Below, piece after piece: positions 1 to 5,200 of a stretch of DNA of 9,282 nucleotides. Within the stretch, counting starts at the first letter, position 1, and every line of letters starts with the position of its first letter. A model generated the notes under the pieces. It searched no databases. It worked only from the letters and a program-made list of their open reading frames with translations, and was not told the DNA's origin. The DNA is from Nitrososphaeria archaeon (GTDB lineage Archaea; Thermoproteota; Nitrososphaeria; JACIWG01): the NCBI GenBank assembly GCA_014361085.1, contig JACIWG010000054.1:1-9282 (forward strand), written 5' to 3'. A program made the position numbers and the translations under genes.

Positions 1-28
1 TAATGGAAAAATAATATATGATAAATTG

Positions 29-49
29 TCTTTCCTTTTAAAGGAAAGA
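29..49. repeat. 21-bp palindrome (10-bp arms, 1-nt centre)
   Basis: The arm TCTTTCCTTT at 29-38 is perfectly complementary to AAAGGAAAGA at 40-49 around a single T. A T-rich tract follows at 62-75. It could be a protein-binding site or the end signal of a gene lying to the left. With a 1-nt centre the RNA hairpin would have to open a few pairs to form its loop, which fits a duplex DNA operator at least as well as a terminator. Its role is not known. Confidence 0.55.
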
Positions 50-163
50 TCCCGAAATATATTTTTATTTTTTCTATATTATATTCTATATTAATTTTTT
101 TAAACCTATTTGTAATTTTTCATTTACCTAATTATATGAGTCTTCTTCAAAATATTTTTCTAA

Positions 164-178
164 TGGAAAAAATGGGGT
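164..178 (-). repeat. Inverted degenerate copy of the 21-bp repeat
   Basis: The sequence TGGAAAAAATGGGGT matches the reverse complement of the first 15 bases of the direct repeats at 224 and 285 at 13 of 15 positions. If this region is transcribed, the segment could pair with either downstream copy, giving two mutually exclusive stems. The match is imperfect and the region is compositionally biased, so its significance is uncertain. Confidence 0.4.
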
Positions 179-223
179 GGTGGCTGTTAATTTTACTTTT
201 ATTTTAAAATTTATTAAGTGATC

Positions 224-244
224 ACCCCTTTATTTCCACTGGAC
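224..244 (+). repeat. 21-bp direct repeat, copy 1
   Basis: Twenty-one identical bases, beginning ACCCCTTTATTTCCACTGG, recur at 285-305, giving a 61-bp period. The runs of C stand out against the AT-rich background. Flanking bases are not conserved, so the repeated unit appears to be this element alone rather than part of a longer duplication. Confidence 0.85.
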
Positions 245-284
245 TGCTTTTCAAAAGTATTAACAGTTAATCAACTGAAATAAG

Positions 285-305
285 ACCCCTTTATTTCCAC
301 TGGAC
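285..305 (+). repeat. 21-bp direct repeat, copy 2
   Basis: Exact second copy of the element at 224-244, separated from it by 40 bp. A pair of identical sites with a divergent spacer suggests binding sites for one protein or paired target sites. Only two exact copies are present, so there is no basis for calling a CRISPR array. Confidence 0.85.
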
Positions 306-343
306 CATTTTTACACATATTTTTAAGACATTTTTTCCTGTGT

Positions 344-421
344 ACTGTTAACTGCTTGTTAAATCTGTTAACTTTGATTGTTGTAAATTTTCTTTTACTA
401 ACTAGTTAACTTGTTAACAGT
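344..421. promoter_or_regulatory. Cluster of GTTAAC sites upstream of the wHTH gene
   Basis: Exact GTTAAC occurs at 347-352, 367-372, 405-410 and 413-418, and GTTAA also occurs at 358-362. Most are embedded in CTGTTAAC or its complement (ACTGTTAACTG at 344-354, GTTAACAG at 413-420). The first three are spaced 11 and 9 bp apart, about one helical turn. Related half sites lie further left, at 184-190 and 260-270. The hexamer is itself a palindrome and is also the core of the 22-bp palindrome at 1800-1821. The cluster ends 40 bp before the start codon at 461. I infer an operator region for a transcription factor; which protein binds is unknown. Confidence 0.5.
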
Positions 422-460
422 TTATCCATTTATCACTATTATTATTTTATCAGATTCCAA

Positions 461-862
461 ATGTCCTCTGGAGGAAAAAGGAAAATAAAAATTGAATTTG
501 AAGATTATAGTGGAAGGAAAATAAAAATTGAAATAAATGGTTTTTCATCAGGCGAAGAAATAAAGAGATTGTATGATTTTCTTTCTAATAATACAGATGT
601 TAATCCTACTAGTTATGAAACAGAACATAAAGATACTAAATTCCAAAGATTTTATGATATACTACTCAAACATTTCTCTGTGGGTGTATTCACATCATCT
701 GATGCACTTCTTGTTGTTCAAGAAGAGTTAGGCACTGATTTGAGCCAAGCCCTTGTTTCCACCTATCTTATGAGGTTAGTTGATAGAGGTCTATTGACTA
801 GGAAATGGAGTTCATCTGGATGGATATATTCAATTATAAAATCTCCTATGATCCAAAAATAA
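461..862 (+). CDS. Small winged-helix protein, putative DNA-binding regulator
   Basis: This is a 133-residue soluble protein that I do not recognise as a named family. Residues 6-26 hold two near-identical basic beta-strand segments, RKIKIE twice, 12 residues apart. They are encoded by an exact 18-bp repeat at 479-496 and 515-532 and probably form a hairpin. A polar linker follows at about 41-58. Residues 60-128 have the pattern of a winged helix: helix FQRFYDILLKHF, a second helix around 78-90, a recognition-type helix SQALVSTYLMRLVDRGLL, and a wing ending GWIYSI. The ATG at 461 is the only good start; the frame is open upstream to about 410 but has no ATG. No clear Shine-Dalgarno precedes it, so a leaderless mRNA is possible, although the TATA element is weak. 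The upstream GTTAAC cluster may regulate it. DNA binding is inferred from predicted fold only. Confidence 0.75.
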   Translation: MSSGGKRKIKIEFEDYSGRKIKIEINGFSSGEEIKRLYDFLSNNTDVNPTSYETEHKDTKFQRFYDILLKHFSVGVFTSSDALLVVQEELGTDLSQALVSTYLMRLVDRGLLTRKWSSSGWIYSIIKSPMIQK

Positions 863-1376
863 TTTTTTTGCCTTGCTCACTTAACGAATATACGAAGAAT
901 TTTCCCTGACTTTCTCTTTTTAATAAATTTTTTGTATATAAATTTTTTAATAATCTTGCTGTATGTTCTCTGGACTTATTTATGGTTGTTTGAACTTCTT
1001 TTGAACTTTTTGGTCCGGTTGAAATGAATTTAAGGATATTTAATTCAATATCGCTTAAATTCAAATTTGTGTTTTCTATTTTTCTTGTATCGCTTTCTAT
1101 TTTTTCTTGTATTGAACTTACTTTCGCTTCCACCTTTTTTATAGGTGATCTTTCTATTTTATTTTCTATTAAATCAACCTTTACCATTATTTCCGAAATT
1201 TTTTTGTTCTGTTCATCTATTCTATGCTTAAATTCGGTTAGTATTGCTTTTAAAAGGGAATATTCTTCCTTTGATACATTTTCACTTTTTCTGCTAGAAT
1301 AGAAAATTATATGATAGCATATTAAAATCACAAACATTAGTGATGCAACAATCACAAAATCTATGATATCCATCAT
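846..1376 (-). CDS. Membrane-anchored coiled-coil protein with C-terminal winged helix
   Basis: This 176-residue protein has a three-part layout. One hydrophobic segment spans residues 4-27 with a basic flank (SSRK), so it is probably an N-out anchor with a cytosolic remainder. A charged helical region at about 35-103 has heptad-like spacing and is a likely coiled coil, suggesting a dimer. A MarR/TrmB-like winged helix occupies 107-176: LSDIELNILKFIS, then a helix-turn-helix SSKEVQTTINKSREHTARLLKNL, and a wing with KRESQGKFFVYSLSEQGKKII. The domain order suggests a one-component, membrane-tethered DNA-binding regulator. Anchor, coil and winged helix are seen; target and signal are unknown. 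Two ATGs begin the frame (1376 and 1373). The TATA box at 1401-1408 fits either and favours a nearly leaderless mRNA. It overlaps the convergent wHTH gene by 17 bp and lies 35 bp downstream of the 1412-1798 gene on the same strand. Confidence 0.75.
   Translation of the reverse strand: MMDIIDFVIVASLMFVILICYHIIFYSSRKSENVSKEEYSLLKAILTEFKHRIDEQNKKISEIMVKVDLIENKIERSPIKKVEAKVSSIQEKIESDTRKIENTNLNLSDIELNILKFISTGPKSSKEVQTTINKSREHTARLLKNLYTKNLLKRESQGKFFVYSLSEQGKKIIFGS
863..869 (+). terminator. T7 tract immediately after the wHTH stop codon
   Basis: Seven consecutive T residues follow the TAA stop at 860-862 directly. Oligo-T on the coding strand is the usual archaeal intrinsic termination signal. It lies inside the opposing gene, which ends at 846, so the two convergent transcripts would overlap at their 3' ends. 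Confidence 0.5.
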
Positions 1377-1400
1377 GCAACATTATATCACAGTACTATG

Positions 1401-1408
1401 TTTAAATA
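1401..1408 (-). promoter_or_regulatory. TATA box of the membrane-anchored wHTH gene
   Basis: On the minus strand this reads TATTTAAA, centred about 28 nt before the ATG at 1376. That is the distance expected for transcription starting at or next to the start codon. It lies in the 35-bp gap after the upstream minus-strand gene, so this gene can be transcribed independently even if there is also read-through. Confidence 0.6.
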
Positions 1409-1411
1409 CTT

Positions 1412-1798
1412 TTATATGCTTATTAATTGATCAAAGATACTTTCTAAAGTTTTTATAATATCATTTACCTGTTCTTTTGTTAATGATCTACCTTTAACAC
1501 TATTTATGATATTTGTTACTTTTTCAAGTGCAATAAAACTATCTTTCGTGATAATGTCTAAGTAGTAAGCCAGAATTAAAGTATAGAATGACTTTTTAAT
1601 ATTATTAACTCCTCTACCTTTTGTAATCGAGTAAGCTGATTTTGAGATTTTTCCTTTATCGGTTTGAATTAGAATATCTCTCATTTTTCCTGTTAATTTT
1701 TTCCGTACAATAATGTAATCTAATTGTTTTTTTGTTATATTTCCATTGTCAATTAATTGCTCCAATAGTTTGTCTTCTTTAATTATTTCTTTTAGCAT
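1412..1798 (-). CDS. Small helical protein of unknown function, operator-controlled
   Basis: The frame can start at ATG 1822 (136 residues) or ATG 1798 (128 residues). I prefer 1798 because a minus-strand TATA box at 1822-1829 is centred about 27 nt before it, the same spacing as at the Sec61-beta and DUF2070 genes; the TATA box would lie too close to serve an mRNA starting at 1822. Residues lost by this choice are encoded by the palindrome at 1800-1821, as expected if that is an operator rather than coding DNA. The product is basic and almost wholly helical, with no membrane segment or cysteine motif. A central stretch, GKISKSAYSITKGRG followed by NNIKKSFYTLILAYYL, could be a helix-turn-helix, but I cannot assign a family. 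Autoregulation through the palindrome is an attractive inference, not shown. Confidence 0.65.
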   Translation of the reverse strand: MLKEIIKEDKLLEQLIDNGNITKKQLDYIIVRKKLTGKMRDILIQTDKGKISKSAYSITKGRGVNNIKKSFYTLILAYYLDIITKDSFIALEKVTNIINSVKGRSLTKEQVNDIIKTLESIFDQLISI

Positions 1799-1799
1799 C

Positions 1800-1821
1800 T
1801 GTTTTACGTTAACGTAAAACA
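1800..1821. promoter_or_regulatory. Perfect 22-bp palindrome, probable operator
   Basis: The core TTTTACGTTAACGTAAAA is extended on both sides by complementary bases (TG and CA) to a perfect 22-bp palindrome with no mismatch or spacer. On the minus strand it begins directly after the TATA box (1822-1829) and ends one base before the preferred ATG at 1798, so it would cover the transcription start. A protein bound there would block polymerase recruitment or escape, the classic layout of an archaeal repressor site. With local base composition, about 0.01 such palindromes would be expected by chance in the whole window. Confidence 0.75.
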
Positions 1822-1829
1822 TTTTTAAA
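1822..1829 (-). promoter_or_regulatory. TATA box of the operator-controlled small gene
   Basis: On the minus strand this reads TTTAAAAA (within CTTTAAAAAT). Its centre is about 27 nt from the ATG at 1798, which predicts a leaderless transcript. It directly abuts the 22-bp palindrome. If the ATG at 1822 were used instead, this box would sit right against the start codon and could not serve it. Confidence 0.55.
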
Positions 1830-1990
1830 GTTTTTTCTTTTTAACTTTCTTCCTAATTAGTACTTCTTAAATACTTTTTTAAATTATTTTTTATAATTTT
1901 TTTATTTTATTAATTTTATTAGTTATTTTTTTATTTTTATCTTTTAACTATTAATAAATGTTATTAATTTATTTCAAGGCATAGAATAAC
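1830..1990. other. Extremely AT-rich divergent intergenic region
   Basis: This separates the divergent minus-strand gene ending its promoter at 1829 from the Elf1 promoter. Positions 1875-1940 contain a single G and no C, mostly as T-runs of 6-7. No open frame, RNA gene or clear repeat is seen. The T-runs are on the strand reading into Elf1, and no plus-strand gene ends here. They more likely reflect promoter-flanking melting or chromatin-excluding DNA than a terminator. Confidence 0.5.
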
Positions 1991-1998
1991 TATATAAA
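1991..1998 (+). promoter_or_regulatory. TATA box of the Elf1-polD operon
   Basis: TATATAAA is a near-ideal archaeal TATA box. It is centred about 35 nt before the ATG at 2030, which predicts a start around 2020-2024 and a leader of only about 6-10 nt. No Shine-Dalgarno fits in so short a leader, so initiation is probably leaderless-like. No other plus-strand promoter is evident before polD, so it probably serves both genes. Confidence 0.7.
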
Positions 1999-2029
1999 TA
2001 TGTCCAAAGGTTATGTTTTGTTGATGTAA

Positions 2030-2269
2030 ATGGGGCGTAGAAAAAGAAGAGTGATAAAGGTGTTCAAGAGAAAGTTGCCAAAGATTTTGGCCTGTCCTAG
2101 ATGCGGTAATATTTCACTAATAGTTGAAAGAGTATCAGATGACTTGGTTAATATAAAATGTGGGACATGCCACCTTCTATACTCTTATCCTGCCTCTAAA
2201 GAAAAAGAATATATAGATACATATAATGAATTCATTGATAAAATTAATAGTGGCGAAATAAAAATTTAA
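2030..2269 (+). CDS. elf1: Transcription elongation factor Elf1 homologue
   Basis: This 79-residue protein begins with a very basic tail (GRRKRR) and a segment KRKLPKILACPRCG typical of archaeal Elf1 proteins. The zinc ribbon is intact: C22-x2-C25 and C44-x2-C47, with 18 residues between the pairs. The C-terminus is a short helix (DTYNEFIDKI), as in the family. Elf1/Elof1 associates with transcribing RNA polymerase and helps it pass barriers in eukaryotes; the archaeal role is inferred from homology. The ATG at 2030 follows a strong TATA box with a very short leader. The gene ends 22 nt before the PolD large-subunit start, suggesting a shared transcript. An unrelated zinc-ribbon protein of the L37ae type is less likely given the start and spacing. 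Confidence 0.88.
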   Translation: MGRRKRRVIKVFKRKLPKILACPRCGNISLIVERVSDDLVNIKCGTCHLLYSYPASKEKEYIDTYNEFIDKINSGEIKI

Positions 2270-2278
2270 TAAAAGAAT

Positions 2279-2287
2279 GAGATGATC
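2279..2287 (+). promoter_or_regulatory. Extended Shine-Dalgarno that fixes the TTG start of polD
   Basis: GAGATGATC differs at one base from GAGGTGATC, the sequence complementary to the usual archaeal 16S rRNA 3' end. It lies 4 nt before the TTG at 2292, with the GAG core at a normal distance. It supports TTG as the start over the in-frame ATG at 2316, which would lie too far downstream. Confidence 0.7.
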
Positions 2288-2291
2288 ACTG

Positions 2292-5200
2292 TTGCAAAGT
2301 GCTGTTGCATCACACATGCAACAATATTTTTCTCTACTTAAAGAACGCGTATCCTTAAATCCAAAATATGAAAAATACTATTCCTATATTACAGATTATA
2401 TTTCCAGAGCAGTAGAAATTGCGAATATGGCTAGAAGTAAAGGTTTGGACCCATCTCCTTACGTTGAAACAAAAATTGTTTTTGATCTGGCCTCTAGGGT
2501 TGAAGAGTTGATAGGTCTTAAAGGTATTTCAAAAAGGTTAAGAACTTTATTAAAATATAGTAAAAAGGAGGCAGCAGCTCTAACTTTAGCAGTTGATGTT
2601 GCATCAGGTTTATTTGGTTCTTTATCACGTGAAGAAGCATTAGAAAAAGGAATTAGGGCGGGATTAGCTGTTGTCACAGACGGTGTCACAGTTGCACCGT
2701 TGCAAGGTATATCAAAAATTGCAATAAAGAAAAATAAAGATGGTTCACAATATGCTAGCATATACTTTGCAGGGCCTATACGTTCTGCTGGCGGTACAGA
2801 TGCTGCTTTTACATTAGTTATAGCTAACGAAGTTAGGAAGGTTCTTGGTCTTGATCGTTATCATGTAAATGACTTTGATGATGAAATAGGCCGATTTATT
2901 GAAGAATTAAGAATTTATGAGCGTGAAGTTGGAAATTTTCAGTTTAAAGTAACAGATGAAGATATAAAAACGGCATTAATGTATATTCCTGTGGAAATTA
3001 ATGGAGTTGAAACAAATCCTGTCGAAGTTATAATACATAGAAATATGAAAAGAATTGAGACAAATCGTGTTAGAGGTGGCGCCTTACGAGTTCTGAATGA
3101 TGGTCTCATAGGTCGTGCACGGAAACTAGAAAAGCTAGTAAAAGAACTTTCTATAACAGACTGGAATTGGCTTTCCCATTTAAAAGGTGGGTTACAAGAA
3201 GCTGCGACGCTTTCTCACTTTGGCGATGTAATAGCTGGACGGCCTATACTTTCTTATCCTGGGTCAGAAGGTGGATTTAGATTAAGATATGGTCGATGTT
3301 TTAATACAGGATTAGCAACTGTTGGAATAAATCCTCTAACTTCTGTAGTATTAGATTATGCACTTGTTACAGGAACCCAAATAAAAATAGATAAACCTGG
3401 TAAAAGTGCTACAGTTGCATTTGTGGATTCAATAGAGGGCCCAATAGTTAAATTAAAAAATGGGTCTGTTTTGAAGGTTGAAGATTTAAAAACAGCAGAG
3501 ATGATAAAAAATGATATCGAGACAATTCTTTTTCTTGGTGACATTCTCATATCATTTGGAGATTATGTAGAAAATAATGCAGTTCTTGATAAGACTGCAT
3601 ATGTTGAGGAACTATGGTTGCATGATTTTATTGATGCATGCAATAAATCATTTGGTAACATCACTGTTGCATCACAATCATTGGATATTACTTTAGAAAA
3701 TATTCTTAAATGGATGAATAATCCAAATAAGTATTATCCTGATTTTGATATAGCGTATAAGCTATCAAAAACTCTGAATATTCCACTACATCCACATTAC
3801 TTATATTTTTGGGACTTACTGCAAATTAATGAAGTTATTCTTCTTAGAAATGCCTTAATGAATGGAATTAGAAAAGATGATAGATTAGTTATACCATATG
3901 ATAACAACGTTAAGCAAATTTTAGAAAAATTATGTGTTCCACATAATGTTGAAAATAATTCTATAATTTTTGAGCCCCAAGTTTCCAAGATTCTCGGAGT
4001 TTGTCTAGGATTATACAAAGAAGCGGTCTTCCTCTCCAAATATGAAAGTGTACTAGATTTAATATCTTTTCTAAGCGGCATTCCAATTAGAAATAAGTCA
4101 TCTGTATTTATAGGTGTACGAGTTGGAAGGCCTGAAAAGGCTGAGGAGAGGAGAATGAAACCTCCCGTACATCTTCTTTTTCCTGTAGGATCATTTGGTG
4201 GTTCTTCACGTGATTTGATAAAGGCCTCTGAAAAAGTTATATGTGTTCCTATTATAAATAGATTTTGTCCAAAATGCTCGACTAATTCATTTTCTTCATT
4301 ATGTAAAATTTGTAATTCTCCAACTGTCATTGTATATACTTGCCCCTCTTGTGGTAATATGTCTGATATGGATAAGACATGCCCAAGATGCAAAATACAG
4401 ATGCAACCCTATTCACAGAAGGTTATCGATTTAAAGAAGGAATTATTATTTGCATCTAGTAAAGTGGATTATAAGCCTGTATCACCATTAAAGGGTGTTA
4501 AAGGCTTAATGAATGAATTGAAACAACCTGAACCAATTGAAAAAGGTCTCCTTAGGCAAAAGTATAATTTGCAAATTTATCGTGATGGGACTGTAAGATT
4601 TGATGCTACTAATATGCCTCTCACGGCCTTTTTGCCGAATATTTTAATTACAAATTTTAATAAATTGGTTGAATTAGGTTATGAATTAGATGCACTTTCA
4701 TCTGGAAAACCTGTCCCAATATATGTTCAAGATGTAATTTTGCCCAAAAATGCGGCTAAACATTTATTGAATGTCTCAAAATTCATAGACGAGTTATTAG
4801 AAAAATTTTATAACATTCCCTCATTCTATAATGCAAAAGATGAAAAAGATCTAATAGGCCATTTAATAGTGGGTATAGCCCCCCATACCTCAGTAGCAGT
4901 AATAGGAAGAATTATAGGATTTTCAAATTCTCAAGTTTGCTTAGCTCACCCCTTCTGGCATTCAGCAAAAAGGAGGGATTGTGACGGTGATGCAGACTCT
5001 ATAACTTTACTACTCGATATATTATTAAATTTCTCATTACAATATGTACCTTCACAGATTGGTGGCTTAATGGATACTCCTTTACTCTTGCAGCCATATA
5101 TTATACCTTCTGAAGTTGAAGATCAATCCCTTTCTATAGACAGTTGCGAACGTTATCCAAAAGATTTTTACGAAAAAACCTATAAATCCGTATCAGCTCG

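Larger units (their letters stand above)
1..460. other. Repeat-rich intergenic region without a supported gene
   Basis: No reading frame of credible length or composition crosses this 460-base AT-rich stretch, and no tRNA or rRNA is visible. What it holds is structure: a 21-bp interrupted palindrome (29-49), a 21-bp exact direct repeat (224-244 and 285-305) with an inverted degenerate copy (164-178), and several GTTAA(C) sites concentrated at 344-421. It ends at a winged-helix gene starting at 461, so it may be an extended control region for that gene. The left border may also hold the 3' end signals of a gene outside the window. A very short open frame at 136-207 is discussed under findings. 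Confidence 0.6.

Noticed and set aside
224..305. CRISPR array suggested by the 21-bp direct repeat
   Set aside because: Only two exact copies exist, the repeat is short and not hairpin-forming, and no cas gene is present.
1..460. tRNA or other structured RNA gene
   Set aside because: No cloverleaf, T-loop consensus or GC-rich stem set was seen; the local base composition is too AT-rich for a typical structured RNA.
470..480. Strong Shine-Dalgarno GGAGG just after the start at 461
   Set aside because: No in-frame start codon follows at a usable distance; the bases encode Gly-Gly near the N-terminus.
1024..1302. 92-codon hydrophobic open frame on the plus strand
   Set aside because: It is the antisense of the coiled-coil region of the membrane-anchored winged-helix gene; the apparent hydrophobicity comes from complementing Lys/Glu-rich codons.
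2459..2761. 100-codon open frame on the minus strand
   Set aside because: Antisense shadow of the conserved PolD N-terminal region, with no start signals.
3797..4393. 198-codon open frame on the minus strand
   Set aside because: It lies wholly inside polD, antisense to its zinc-binding region, and has no recognisable product or promoter.
4975..4995. Possible intein site in the PolD catalytic loop
   Set aside because: The catalytic motif is continuous and the protein has intein-free length.
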